Part shown: positions 8,211 to 16,537 of the stretch, one piece after another
How positions within the stretch are numbered: the stretch's first letter is position 1
Layout of the letters: each line of letters starts with the position of its first letter
Assembly (NCBI GenBank): GCA_041748075.1
Contig: JBGTDX010000022.1
Location: 14,027 to 78,026, forward strand
Direction of reading: 5' to 3'
Length of the DNA stretch: 64,000 nt
From: JBGSYJ01 sp041748075
GTDB taxonomy: Bacteria; Acidobacteriota; Thermoanaerobaculia; Gp7-AA8
Translations under genes and position numbers: made by a program
Notes under the pieces: generated by a model
Seen by the model: only the letters and a program-made list of their open reading frames with translations
What the model was told of the DNA's origin: nothing
The model's database searches: none

Positions 8211-8869
8211 TGTGCGCGCTCGAACTGCAAGCACCGGTCATCTTCGTGATCGCTGGGGTCAACGGTGCAGGCAAGAGCTCAATCGGTGGCCCGACACTTC
8301 GGGAAGGACTCGCCTACTTCAACCCGGACGAAGTGGCGCTCAGGATCCGCGAGACGATCGGCTGCTCGGTAGAAGAGGCGAACGCTCTCGCCTGGCACGA
8401 AGGAAGGATGCGTCTCGAGTCGGCGATCCATTCGCGCTCGAACTTTGCGCTCGAGACGACCCTGGGCGGAAACACCATCACGCAATTGCTCGTCGGGGCC
8501 GCCGAAGCTGGATTCGATATTCTCGTCTGGTTCATTGGACTGTCGAGCCCCGAGCAGCACATCACCCGCGTTCGCGCGCGAGTCGCTGCAGGCGGACATG
8601 ACATTCCTGAGACGAAGATCAGGGAGCGGTGGGACACTTCGCGGAAGAACCTCATCAGGCTGATGCCATTCCTGACGGAGTTGAAGGTGTTCGACAACAG
8701 CGAGCAGCGGGAAACTGAGCTCCCCGAGCCGCGGATCGTTCTGCACATCCGGCGCCGGCTGATTGTCGCACCTGCCTTCAAACGGCTGGATAAGACTCCC
8801 GAATGGGCAAAACCCATTGTCGCGTTCGCCGTGAGACTTCATCGCACGACGATCCGGAATGATTCGTGA
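8210..8869 (+). CDS. Zeta-toxin-like P-loop kinase
   Basis: The protein has 219 residues. A Walker A motif (VNGAGKSS, about 20-27) is followed by YFNPDEVALRIRE and later FALETTLGG, as in zeta/PezT-like small-molecule kinases and the UPF-type zeta toxin domain family. Characterised zeta toxins phosphorylate UDP-N-acetylglucosamine and block wall synthesis. The partner here is a Phd-like protein rather than an epsilon antitoxin. No membrane segment. Toxicity is inferred from the family and the operon; a non-toxic kinase is the alternative. Confidence 0.75.
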   Translation: MCALELQAPVIFVIAGVNGAGKSSIGGPTLREGLAYFNPDEVALRIRETIGCSVEEANALAWHEGRMRLESAIHSRSNFALETTLGGNTITQLLVGAAEAGFDILVWFIGLSSPEQHITRVRARVAAGGHDIPETKIRERWDTSRKNLIRLMPFLTELKVFDNSEQRETELPEPRIVLHIRRRLIVAPAFKRLDKTPEWAKPIVAFAVRLHRTTIRNDS

Positions 8870-8917
8870 GGATGAGTCGTGTGTCCAGGTGCAAAACGCA
8901 GGACCTGCCAGCAGGCG

Positions 8918-9082
8918 TCATCGAAGCCGCCCTACACGAGAGGGCAGTGTCAGGTTTCGCGAGAGCGCCCGATGGATAGGCCACCATCTTTTGAGTTCAG
9001 AGACTCGCTCGGCGGTCAGTCCGGCAGCGAAGAGATCGAGAACGTCCTTGACGCGGATGCGGGGAGTTTCGATTCGAATCAG
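8918..9082 (-). pseudogene. DUF433-like fragment behind nuoF
   Basis: In a frame overlapping the nuoF stop, the minus strand reads PRIRVKDVLDLFAAGLTAER, which resembles the core of DUF433 antitoxin-like proteins (IPVxxVLELLAAGMSxEE). It has no start of its own and continues into unrelated sequence. Probably the remnant of a small gene. The stretch 8870-8917 shows nothing else. Confidence 0.3.
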
Positions 9083-10389
9083 TGGGCGCCGACCGGCATG
9101 TCGAGGCGGCGGTAGCGCCTGGTGCCGGGAAGGCAGCTCTTGTGCTCGAAGTGGTACTCGTACTCCGAGCGGAACTTCTGGATCGACGAGATCACCGGGC
9201 CAATCGCGGCGTCACCGAGAGCGCAGAGGGACTTGCCTCCGATGTTGTCGGCCATGTCGAGGAGCAGATCGTGGTCGTGCTGCCTACCCTCTCCCCTCTC
9301 GATCCGGTCGAGCACCGACTCCATCCAGTTCGTCCCTTCACGGCAGGGAGTGCATTGTCCGCAGGACTCGTGTGCGAAAAATTTCGACAGGCGCCACACG
9401 GCATCGACGATGCACGTGCTGTCGTCGAGTACGATGATTCCGGCCGAGCCGAGCATCGATCCAACCTTCATGAGGGCGTCGAATGTGAGCGGGATGTCGA
9501 TCTCGTCGGCGGCCAGCATCGGGGCCGACGCTCCGCCGGGAATAACAGCCTTGAGCTTCCTGCCGTTCAGAATGCCGCCGCAGTGGTCGTAGATCAGCTC
9601 CCTGAGGGTAATGTCCATTGGAAACTCGTACACTCCGGGTTTGTTCACCTGACCGGATACACAGTACAGCTTCGGTCCGGTGTTTTTAGGAATGCCGAAG
9701 CTCCGGAACCACTCGGCGCCATTCTTGATGATCAGCGGCACACATGCGATCGTTTCTACGTTGTTCACGATCGTGGGTCCGCCAAAGACGCCGACGACAG
9801 CCGGGAAGGGCGGCTTCACGCGCGGCTGTCCGCGCTTTCCTTCCAGCGATTCGATCAGCCCCGTCTCTTCACCGCAGATGTACGCACCGGCGCCCCGGGC
9901 AACCGTGATGTCGAAGTCGAAACCGCTTCCGAAGATGTTCCTGCCGAGAAACCCATGCTCGCGCGCCTCGGCAAGAGCCTTTTCGAGGACCATGGCGCCG
10001 AAGTAGAACTCTCCCCGGATGTAGATGTAGCCCATCGGGTTCGAGCCAATGGCAAATGCGGAGATGATCATCCCCTCGATGAGCAGATGGGGATCCTTCT
10101 CGATGATCTCTCGATCCTTGAAGGTTCCCGGCTCCGCTTCGTCGGCATTACAGAGCAGCCAGGTGGGCTTCGGCGCATTCTTCGGGACGAACGACCACTT
10201 CATGCCGGTGGGGAAACCTGCCCCGCCCCTCCCGCGCATTTCCGAATCCTTGACCTCCTGAGTGATCTGATCGGGACTCATTGCGAGGGCCTTCCTCGCG
10301 GTCTCGTAACCACCGGAGTCGAGATACGTCCGTATGGAAGCGGAGTCGGGCTTGCCCCAGTTCGCCGAGAGAATCCTGAGCGGCTCCAT
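9079..10389 (-). CDS. nuoF: NADH-quinone oxidoreductase subunit F
   Basis: The protein has 436 residues. It is the NADH- and FMN-binding subunit of complex I: GRGGAGFPTGMKWSF (NADH/FMN region), GAGAYICGEETGLIESLEG, and the N3 4Fe-4S motif SCGQCTPCREG near residue 350. It oxidises NADH in the cytoplasmic arm and passes electrons through N3. It follows nuoE directly (TAGATG) and is the last gene of nuoA-E-F. The usual nuoB, C and D genes between A and E are missing. Confidence 0.96.
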   Translation of the reverse strand: MEPLRILSANWGKPDSASIRTYLDSGGYETARKALAMSPDQITQEVKDSEMRGRGGAGFPTGMKWSFVPKNAPKPTWLLCNADEAEPGTFKDREIIEKDPHLLIEGMIISAFAIGSNPMGYIYIRGEFYFGAMVLEKALAEAREHGFLGRNIFGSGFDFDITVARGAGAYICGEETGLIESLEGKRGQPRVKPPFPAVVGVFGGPTIVNNVETIACVPLIIKNGAEWFRSFGIPKNTGPKLYCVSGQVNKPGVYEFPMDITLRELIYDHCGGILNGRKLKAVIPGGASAPMLAADEIDIPLTFDALMKVGSMLGSAGIIVLDDSTCIVDAVWRLSKFFAHESCGQCTPCREGTNWMESVLDRIERGEGRQHDHDLLLDMADNIGGKSLCALGDAAIGPVISSIQKFRSEYEYHFEHKSCLPGTRRYRRLDMPVGAH

Positions 10390-10920
10390 CTACTTCAACC
10401 TTCCCAGAAGCTCGTCGACCTTCGCCACGGTCATCTGTTCGTGGTAGTCGTTGTTGACCTGCACCACGGGCGCCGTGCCGCAGGAACCGAGGCACTCGAC
10501 CTCGGTAAAAGAGAAGCGGCCGTCACCGGTAATCTCGCCCGGAGATACGCCGAGCTTCTCGTGAAGGTGGTCGTAGATGTCATACGCCTCGCGCACCATG
10601 CAGCTGAGGTTCGTGCAGACCTGCAGGAAGTACTTTCCCACGGGCTTCTGGTTGTACATGTTGTAAAAGGTGACGACCCCGAACACGGTCGCCGGCGACA
10701 GCTCCAGCTCGTCCGCAACGAGCAGCACGACTTCGGGCGAGATCCATCCCCAGATCTCCTGGGCCAGATGCAGCACCGGCAGCAGCGCCGCCATCCTCGT
10801 CGGATATCTCGAGAGAATCCATTCGATCTTTTCTCTTGCTTCAGGCGGAAAGGTGAGCTTCTTATCCGGATCGGCGAAGCGGTTCTCCGCGTACGGATTC
10901 TCAGGATGCAGGTCGGCCAT
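10390..10920 (-). CDS. nuoE: NADH-quinone oxidoreductase subunit E
   Basis: The protein has 176 residues, with a thioredoxin-like fold binding the N1a 2Fe-2S cluster. The four ligands are visible in CTNLSC and ECLGSCGTAPVVQV. N-terminal helices (EKIEWILSRYPTRMAALLPVL) match the family. It pairs with NuoF to form the NADH-oxidising module. Three bases separate it from nuoA upstream and none from nuoF downstream. Confidence 0.95.
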   Translation of the reverse strand: MADLHPENPYAENRFADPDKKLTFPPEAREKIEWILSRYPTRMAALLPVLHLAQEIWGWISPEVVLLVADELELSPATVFGVVTFYNMYNQKPVGKYFLQVCTNLSCMVREAYDIYDHLHEKLGVSPGEITGDGRFSFTEVECLGSCGTAPVVQVNNDYHEQMTVAKVDELLGRLK

Positions 10921-10923
10921 AGG

Positions 10924-11301
10924 TCACTTCCAGTCGAGCGTTCTTTTCTTCCACACGTAGACATACCCGACCGCGAGCAACGTGATGAACACCAGCATCT
11001 CGATGAATACGAACCAGATCACGCCGCTGGAGGTCACGGTCGCTTCGCGATAGATGACAGCCCATGGATAGAGAAACGCCGCTTCGATGTCGAACAGAAT
11101 GAAGAGCATCGCTATCTGGTAGAAGCGGACGTTCACACGCTTCCTGTTTGTGTCGAGCAGCGGAACGCCGCTTTCGTACGGGCTGAGTTTCGAAGGGTTT
11201 CTCTGATGGCTACCGACGAACCAGGCCAGCGCGAGCAGAATCGCACCCAGAACGAGGGCGAAGATCAGAAGGATGAGTACGGGGACGAATGTCTGTGTCA
11301 T
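10924..11301 (-). CDS. nuoA: NADH-quinone oxidoreductase subunit A
   Basis: The protein has 125 residues from the ATG at 11301, chosen because family members begin just before the first membrane helix. A longer frame runs to 11346. It has three membrane segments and the family signature YESGVPLLDTNRKRVNVRFY, followed by FDIEAAFLYPWAV, which contributes to the quinone-site loop. It is the first gene of the minus-strand nuoA-E-F cluster. No clear promoter was found in the 230 bases upstream, which carry a dispersed repeat. Confidence 0.95.
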   Translation of the reverse strand: MTQTFVPVLILLIFALVLGAILLALAWFVGSHQRNPSKLSPYESGVPLLDTNRKRVNVRFYQIAMLFILFDIEAAFLYPWAVIYREATVTSSGVIWFVFIEMLVFITLLAVGYVYVWKKRTLDWK

Positions 11302-11387
11302 GGGTTCAGGCGGCGAGCATGCTATCAACTGCGATTGAGAATTCAAAGTTCAGATATGCGAAAAGTGCGAGGCGATGTCCTCCTGAG

Positions 11388-11460
11388 GCCTCGCTCAGCA
11401 TGACACATCGGTTCATCACCCCTTCACCGGCGCCCAGCGCCGTTAGGTAGCTCGGGATGA
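11388..11460. repeat. Dispersed repeat of about 75 bp, copy 1
   Basis: This copy matches 23821-23896 in the opposite orientation. Shared blocks are GCCTCGCTCAGCATGACAC, CCCCTTCACCGGCGCC and GCGCCGTTAGGT. It has an internal inverted repeat (GGCGC...GCGCC). A related scrap (CGCTCGCTCAGAATGACA) lies at 11481-11503. It occupies the gap between nuoA and the STAS gene. Confidence 0.7.
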
Positions 11461-11533
11461 CATATGGAGAGAGTTTTGACACGCTCGCTCGCTCAGAATG
11501 ACATGCCGTTCGTCTTCGGCATCCCGAGCCCTC

Positions 11534-12007
11534 TCAATTCGGCCGCAGGTGCTCGACGGCCTCCTCCTCGGATTCGAAGATATCGAAAATCTGTCCCAGC
11601 TTCGTCAGCTCGAGGAGTGCCTTGATCCTGTGCGACGGCTTGACCAGCACCATCGGCCGCCGTCGCTCTTCGAAGCGCTGCAGGTACCCGATCAGCTCTC
11701 CGAGCCCGGTGGAATCCATATAGTTGATCTGTTCGAAGTTGATGATGACGGCGCCGGTCTCGTCGTTGAGCACCTTGTCGAGGTAGCGGGAGAACTCGCG
11801 CGCGCTCTCGCCCAGCTTGATGACGCCCTGGACGTCCAGGATGGTTACGTCGTTGAGGCGTCTCTTGATGATGTTCAGACGATTCGGTCTCCGGGCGGAC
11901 GCGAGTGTATCGAATCGGCGGCAGCGGTTCAACCGGAGAGGTGCGCGCGTAGCAGTTGCGTTCAGCTGAGAGTTTCGTGGGTAGAGGATCGGAGTCCTCT
12001 GCCACAT
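11534..12007 (-). CDS. STAS-domain anti-anti-sigma-like regulator
   Basis: The frame has 157 residues. A STAS domain covers about residues 44-157 (LNDVTILDVQG...), with the conserved phosphorylation-site loop NYMDSTGLGELIGY. Such proteins usually bind or release an anti-sigma/kinase partner when dephosphorylated. The ATG at 12007 has an AGGA site 10 bases after the upstream stop. The first 43 residues are Arg-rich and do not resemble the family; a CTG start at 11878 with GGAG ahead would give a typical STAS protein. It is coupled to the holin-like gene upstream. A SpoIIE-type phosphatase that could act on it lies at 25.4-26.6 kb (inference). Confidence 0.8.
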   Translation of the reverse strand: MWQRTPILYPRNSQLNATATRAPLRLNRCRRFDTLASARRPNRLNIIKRRLNDVTILDVQGVIKLGESAREFSRYLDKVLNDETGAVIINFEQINYMDSTGLGELIGYLQRFEERRRPMVLVKPSHRIKALLELTKLGQIFDIFESEEEAVEHLRPN

Positions 12008-12017
12008 CAGATCCTGC

Positions 12018-12374
12018 CTACGACTCCTCCCGCCCTACCCTGTTGATGAAGAGCGAGAGGATGCCCAGAATGATTCCTCCGATCGCCGCAGGCCAGAAGC
12101 CGTCGACAGAAAATCCGGGTACGAGAAACGCTGTCAGCCCCAGCATGATCGCGTTCAGAACGATCAGAAAAAGGCCAAGGGTGAGGATCGTCAGCGGCAG
12201 CGTGAGCCAGAAGAGAATCGGTTTCACCACAGCATTGAGAAGGCCCAGCACGGCGGCTGCGATCGCGAGCGCGACGATCGACGTGGCGTGAATACCCGGC
12301 ACGATCCAGCTGATCAGCAGGAGGGCGAGTGTGTTGAGAATCCACCGTGCGATGAACCCGGGCATCAATCTCAT
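12018..12374 (-). CDS. Phage holin family 4 (YvlD-type) membrane protein
   Basis: The protein has 118 residues from the ATG at 12374 (12365 is also possible), with four hydrophobic segments. The pattern GFIARWILNTLALLLISWIVPGI, then AVVKPILFWLTLPLTILTLGLF and a C-terminal GGIILGILSLFI, fits the Phage_holin_4_2/YvlD family. These are chromosomal integral membrane proteins of unclear role, not lysis proteins here. The stop lies 10 bases before the STAS gene. Confidence 0.85.
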   Translation of the reverse strand: MRLMPGFIARWILNTLALLLISWIVPGIHATSIVALAIAAAVLGLLNAVVKPILFWLTLPLTILTLGLFLIVLNAIMLGLTAFLVPGFSVDGFWPAAIGGIILGILSLFINRVGREES

Positions 12375-12423
12375 CTCCAGAATTTGCCGCCGCCGGATAC
12401 GACGATGAGCAACGACACATCGG

Positions 12424-12453
12424 AAAAAAGGCAGGGCCTCGCAGGGCCCTGCC
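12424..12453 (-). terminator. Rho-independent terminator of the PpiC lipoprotein gene
   Basis: On the minus strand, a 9-bp GC-rich stem (GGCAGGGCC with GGCCCTGCC, loop of six) is followed by six T. It begins 10 bases after the stop of the peptidyl-prolyl isomerase gene. Confidence 0.88.
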
Positions 12454-12462
12454 AGATCTTCA

Positions 12463-13383
12463 TTACTGCGATTGCGGCTGCGGCTGTGCCGTCGGCGGGC
12501 CTGCCGCCGGGAAGAACTCGGGGACGAACTCGACCTGGGCTTTGAGCCGGAGGTCTTCGATGATCTGTTCGGCCTTGATCTTGTCACCCTGCTGCTCGAT
12601 ATACGTCCTCACTTCATCAAAGCTCTTCACCGTCTTTTCCGTGACCTGAAAAATGTGATATCCGAGCCGGCTCTCGATCGGCGCGCTGATCTGGTTGACC
12701 GGGAGGCTGAACACCTGCTTCGCGATGTCGGGAGGCAGCATGCCCCGGGTAAGCTCTCCCAGCTCGCCTCCCTTTTCGGCGCTGTTGGGATCGGCCGACT
12801 CCTTTTTCGCGATGGCACCAAAGTCCGCCCCGCCGCGAAGCTGCGCCACGATCGCGTCCGCTTTGGCTTTCGCCTGTGCGGGCGGAAGCGCATTGGCTAC
12901 CGTAGCCTGTCCTCCGGCGACCGGTATCACGATCTGACGTGCTTTCACCGTCTCGAACTGCGACTTGCTCTTCTCGTAAATCTGCTCGGGCGTCATGTTC
13001 TCGGTGGTGGCCAGCTTCTCGAGCGCCGCATTTGCGAGGATGTTTCCGCGAGCCATGGCGAGCCTGCTCGCAATTTCAGGATCCTTCTCGAGCCCCATCT
13101 TCTCGCCTTCCAGCTCCAGGACCTTCATCCGAACGAGCTCTTCGGCGAGCACCTTCCTTCCGGAAGGCGACGAGAGCGCGCTGCGCATCTGAGCGGGGAT
13201 GCTCTCCATCGCCGCCTCGAATTCGGACTCGCGGATCTCGCCACCATTCACTCGGACCATCACGGGATCCGGTTTCACGGCGGTTGCCTGGGTGCCGGTG
13301 ACGGGCTGATCGGTTGCTTCCTTTTCGCAGGCCACAAATACGAATGCCGCCAGCAGCGGCACGAACATCATCTTCTTATTCAC
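12463..13383 (-). CDS. PpiC-type peptidyl-prolyl isomerase lipoprotein
   Basis: The protein has 306 residues. A lipoprotein signal peptide ends at the lipobox FVAC (about residue 19). A SurA-like N-terminal helical region (EIRESEFEAAMESIPAQM) precedes a parvulin domain of about residues 130-265, with ARQIVIPV, GADFGAIAKKES and RLGYHIFQVTEK. It probably acts as a periplasmic foldase/chaperone for outer-membrane proteins. The start is GTG with GAGGA seven bases ahead. It is monocistronic, with its own terminator. The C-terminus ends in a Pro/Gln-rich tail. Confidence 0.9.
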   Translation of the reverse strand: MNKKMMFVPLLAAFVFVACEKEATDQPVTGTQATAVKPDPVMVRVNGGEIRESEFEAAMESIPAQMRSALSSPSGRKVLAEELVRMKVLELEGEKMGLEKDPEIASRLAMARGNILANAALEKLATTENMTPEQIYEKSKSQFETVKARQIVIPVAGGQATVANALPPAQAKAKADAIVAQLRGGADFGAIAKKESADPNSAEKGGELGELTRGMLPPDIAKQVFSLPVNQISAPIESRLGYHIFQVTEKTVKSFDEVRTYIEQQGDKIKAEQIIEDLRLKAQVEFVPEFFPAAGPPTAQPQPQSQ

Positions 13384-13576
13384 GTTTTATCCTCATTGTC
13401 CGACGTGGACACCATCTCCCGGTTTCTCACAGACTCGGTCCTCGAATCAGCCCCGTTATCTTTCGGGCAGAACCGTTTCCCTCTAAAGGCGGCGGCGCCC
13501 GTTCAAATTTCACTGGAGGGCAGTGAACTGTGGCCGTAACGACACTGTTTTGATGGCTCGCTCATTGTTCGGCGAC

Positions 13577-13593
13577 AATGACAACCTGTCATT
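13577..13593. promoter_or_regulatory. 17-bp palindrome, candidate operator
   Basis: AATGACA ACC TGTCATT has perfect 7-base arms with a 3-base centre. It lies about 60 bases upstream of the -35 box of the nuo promoter, a position typical of an activator or of a second repressor site. The protein that would bind it is unknown. Confidence 0.4.
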
Positions 13594-13653
13594 CCCTTGC
13601 TCGGGAGACACCGTCGATTAATTCGCTTCGGCGGGTTTTCTGCGGCGATTGCG

Positions 13654-13682
13654 TTGACCCGCGAGAGGCAAATGCGTATCCT
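13654..13682 (+). promoter_or_regulatory. Sigma70-type promoter of the nuoG-rex operon
   Basis: TTGACC (13654-13659) and TATCCT (13677-13682) are separated by 17 bases. The predicted start, near 13689, falls on the first base of the Rex operator. The leader to nuoG would be about 120 bases. Confidence 0.7.
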
Positions 13683-13688
13683 GCGCAC

Positions 13689-13706
13689 TTGTGAAATTTT
13701 TCACGG
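13689..13706 (+). promoter_or_regulatory. Rex operator at the nuo transcription start
   Basis: TTGTGAAATTTTTCACGG fits the known Rex consensus TTGTGAA-N4-TTCACAA, with mismatches only in the last two bases. It sits on the predicted start site, where bound Rex would block transcription. The rex gene is the last gene of the same operon. Confidence 0.8.
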
Positions 13707-13811
13707 CCTCGCAGCGCCGTATCCTCGGTTCATTCCATCTGCGCGAGAGGCAAGAAGGTCGTTTCTCCCGGCTCCTTTCTTCAGCATCGAGACCGTTTCA
13801 ACTCATTCGCT

Positions 13812-15428
13812 ATGGCCAAAGTCACCATCGATGGAATTGAAGTCGACGTCCAGGATGGGATCAATGTCGTCGAAGCCGCAAAGGCCGCCGACATTCATGT
13901 CCCCCACTTCTGCTATCACCCGAGTCTGAGCGTCGTCGGGCAGTGCCGCATGTGTCTCGTCGAAATCGAAGGCATGCCCAAGCTCCAGGCCGGCTGTTCG
14001 ACCCCTGTAAAGGACGGCATGAAGATCGCCGTCTGGAACGAGAACGTCGACAAGGCACGCAAAGGTCAGATGGAGTTTCTTCTGATCAATCATCCTCTCG
14101 ACTGCCCGATCTGCGACAAGTCGGGCGAGTGCCCCCTGCAGGACTACTCGTTCAACTACGGCACGGTCACCTCCCGCTACGGCGAACACAAGAGGACCTA
14201 TCCCGGGATGGACCGCACTTCCATCGGCCCGCACGTGATCCAGAACATGAACCGCTGCATACACTGCACGCGCTGTATCCGTTTCTGCGATGAAATCACC
14301 GGAACGAACGAACTGGCTTTCTTCAAGCGCGGCGCTGCCACCGAGGTCGGCGTTTTTCCCGGCCGGCCCATCGACAACTGGATGAGCGCGTGCGTCACCG
14401 ACGTCTGCCCCACGGGAGCACTCACCACCCGAGAGTTCCGATTCGAATCGCGCGTCTGGAACCTCGAGCACACCGAGTCGGTCTGTAACGGGTGCGACGT
14501 TGGCTGCAACCTCTTCATCGGTCACCGGAGCGGGGTGATCTACCGATATCGCCCCCGCGTCAACGAAGATGTCAACGACCACTGGCTCTGCGATTACGGA
14601 CGGTTCTCTCACGAGCGCTATGAAACGGACCGCGTCGTCGTTCCGCGGGTCAGCCGCGACGGCTACCTCGGAATCAGCACCTGGGATGAAGCTCTCGACC
14701 TGGTCGCGGAACAACTGGCGTCCGCAAACGCGTCCGCTGTGGCGGTCATCGCGTCCGCGCAGCAAACGAACGAAGAGGGGTATCTGCTCCGGAAACTCTT
14801 CGTCGATCAGATCGGTTCGCCGAACGTGGACGTGATGGTCGACGCCATAGGACCGATCCAGATGAAGTCGAGAACCGAATGGCTCGAGGGGACGCAGGCG
14901 GGTCCGAATTACCGCGGATTGCGCGATGTCGGAATTGCGCCGGCCGGTGGCGGCCGAACGGTCGAGCAACTGATCACCGAGGGCGCTGCGGACATCGACT
15001 TTCTTTACGTATGCGAAGCGAATTTCAGCGAGCGATCCAGCGATCCCGCTGTGATCGCGAACCTCCGCCAGGCAACGTTCCTCGTCGTTCAGGCCTGGGA
15101 GAATCATCCACTGGCCGAGGCCGCGGACGTGGTGCTTCCTTCGACGATTTTCGCCGAAAAGGAAGGTACGTTCACGAATCTTCAGGGACGCGTACAGCGA
15201 ATCCGCCAGGCCTACCCCCCGAAGGGCCAGGCTCAGTCGGATATCGAGATCCTCGGAAGTCTCAGCCGGCGCCTTGCGGGTCCGGAGAGCCGGATGGTTA
15301 CGGCCGACGCAGATGCACTGTTCGAAGAGATCCGATCATCGATTCCGGCATTCCGCTCCATGACCTGGAATGCTGCGGAGCAGTACGGAGTGATGGCCGG
15401 CGGCGACACCGCGCCGGCGGCCTCGTGA
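13812..15428 (+). CDS. nuoG: NADH-quinone oxidoreductase subunit G
   Basis: The protein has 538 residues, shorter than the roughly 680-900 of many NuoG proteins. An N-terminal 2Fe-2S ferredoxin fold (FCYHPSLSVVGQCRMC) is followed by the His-Cys cluster region (CPICDKSGECPLQDY) and a second cluster set (CIHCTRCIRFCDE, CPTGAL). CNGCDVGCN with a distal Cys (WLCDYGRF) suggests the N7-type cluster. A reduced molybdopterin-oxidoreductase-like domain ends with HPLAEAADVVLPSTIFAEKE. It carries electrons from NuoF/E towards NuoI. First gene of the plus-strand operon. The ribosome site is weak. Confidence 0.95.
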   Translation: MAKVTIDGIEVDVQDGINVVEAAKAADIHVPHFCYHPSLSVVGQCRMCLVEIEGMPKLQAGCSTPVKDGMKIAVWNENVDKARKGQMEFLLINHPLDCPICDKSGECPLQDYSFNYGTVTSRYGEHKRTYPGMDRTSIGPHVIQNMNRCIHCTRCIRFCDEITGTNELAFFKRGAATEVGVFPGRPIDNWMSACVTDVCPTGALTTREFRFESRVWNLEHTESVCNGCDVGCNLFIGHRSGVIYRYRPRVNEDVNDHWLCDYGRFSHERYETDRVVVPRVSRDGYLGISTWDEALDLVAEQLASANASAVAVIASAQQTNEEGYLLRKLFVDQIGSPNVDVMVDAIGPIQMKSRTEWLEGTQAGPNYRGLRDVGIAPAGGGRTVEQLITEGAADIDFLYVCEANFSERSSDPAVIANLRQATFLVVQAWENHPLAEAADVVLPSTIFAEKEGTFTNLQGRVQRIRQAYPPKGQAQSDIEILGSLSRRLAGPESRMVTADADALFEEIRSSIPAFRSMTWNAAEQYGVMAGGDTAPAAS

Positions 15429-15435
15429 GCTGAAC

Positions 15436-16530
15436 ATGCCTTTCGACGCGACCGACATCAGTCTGAGCCTTCTGAAGATCGCCATCGTGATTGGCGTACT
15501 GCTCAACGTGACCCCGATCATGGTCTGGGTCGAGCGGCGGGGAAGCGCCCTGATCCAGGACCGGGTGGGGCCAAACCGTGTCGGACCGTTCGGCCTGTTT
15601 CAATCGATTGCCGATGCACTCAAGTTCATTCTCAAAGAGGACATCATCCCTGCAAAGGCGCATAAGGTTCTCTATACCCTCGCTCCTGTGTTCGGCCTGC
15701 TTCCCGCGATCACAATGTTCGCGGTAATTCCCTGGGGCCGGGCGTTCGTCATTCCTGAGATGTCGATCTTCGGCCGCACGCTCTTCGAGGGTGGCCGGTG
15801 GTTCGAGCCGATCGTGGCAGACGTGAACGTCGGAATCCTGCTCGTTTTCGCTCTGGCGTCGCTCGGCGTCTATGGCATCGTCACGGCGGGCTGGGCTTCA
15901 AACAACAAGTACTCCATGTTCGGAGCGGTGCGCGCCTCGGCCCAGATGATCTCCTACGAACTTGCGCTCGTGCTCGCGGCGGTCGTGACCCTCATGTCCG
16001 CCGGCTCGCTCAGGCTCGTCGACGTCGTCAATAGTCAGGCCGGCTATTTCGTGCTGTTCGATGTGATCAGGATTCCGGCCTGGAACATGTTTCCGATGTT
16101 CATCGGATTCGTCGTGTTCACCGTGTCCGGCTTCGCTGAGACGAACCGCCTGCCGTTCGACCTACCGGAGGCGGAAGCGGAACTCGTGGCCGGTTACCAC
16201 ACCGAATATTCGTCGATGAAATTCGCCATGTTCTTCATGGCCGAATACATGGCGATGTTCACGATGGCTGCCCTGATCACGACTCTTTTTCTGGGCGGAT
16301 GGGATGTTCCCTGGTATGACGAGCCGCCGACGTTCCTGGGCTTCGCACTGTCGGTTCTGGCGTTCGCGGTCAAGGTCGGATTCCTGTTGTTCGTCTTCGT
16401 CTGGGTCCGCTGGACATTGCCCCGTTTCAAGTACGATCAACTCATGCGGCTCGGCTGGAAGGTGTTCCTGCCGCTCGCCATCCTGAACATCATCATCGTG
16501 GCTTTCCTGATCGCCTTTCGCTGGATCTGA
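15436..16530 (+). CDS. nuoH: NADH-quinone oxidoreductase subunit H
   Basis: The protein has 364 residues, with about eight membrane helices. Signatures are VWVERRGSALIQDRVGPNRVGPFG and, in the quinone-channel loop, FDLPEAEAELVAGYHTEYSS. NuoH joins the peripheral and membrane arms at the quinone site. The gap from nuoG is seven bases. nuoI, normally next, is absent: nuoJ starts seven bases after nuoH ends. Confidence 0.97.
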   Translation: MPFDATDISLSLLKIAIVIGVLLNVTPIMVWVERRGSALIQDRVGPNRVGPFGLFQSIADALKFILKEDIIPAKAHKVLYTLAPVFGLLPAITMFAVIPWGRAFVIPEMSIFGRTLFEGGRWFEPIVADVNVGILLVFALASLGVYGIVTAGWASNNKYSMFGAVRASAQMISYELALVLAAVVTLMSAGSLRLVDVVNSQAGYFVLFDVIRIPAWNMFPMFIGFVVFTVSGFAETNRLPFDLPEAEAELVAGYHTEYSSMKFAMFFMAEYMAMFTMAALITTLFLGGWDVPWYDEPPTFLGFALSVLAFAVKVGFLLFVFVWVRWTLPRFKYDQLMRLGWKVFLPLAILNIIIVAFLIAFRWI

Positions 16531-16537
16531 GACTCTG

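Larger units (their letters stand above)
13384..13811. other. Divergent intergenic region between ppiC-like gene and nuoG
   Basis: This 428-base non-coding stretch separates the minus-strand PpiC gene from the plus-strand nuo operon. Its right half holds a 17-bp palindrome, a strong promoter and a Rex operator (listed separately). The left part should contain the PpiC promoter, but no clear hexamers were found. Confidence 0.7.

Noticed and set aside
9082..11403. A 773-codon open frame on the plus strand
   Set aside because: It is the antisense of nuoF, nuoE and nuoA, whose motifs are unmistakable. High GC produces such long shadow frames; composition is not protein-like.
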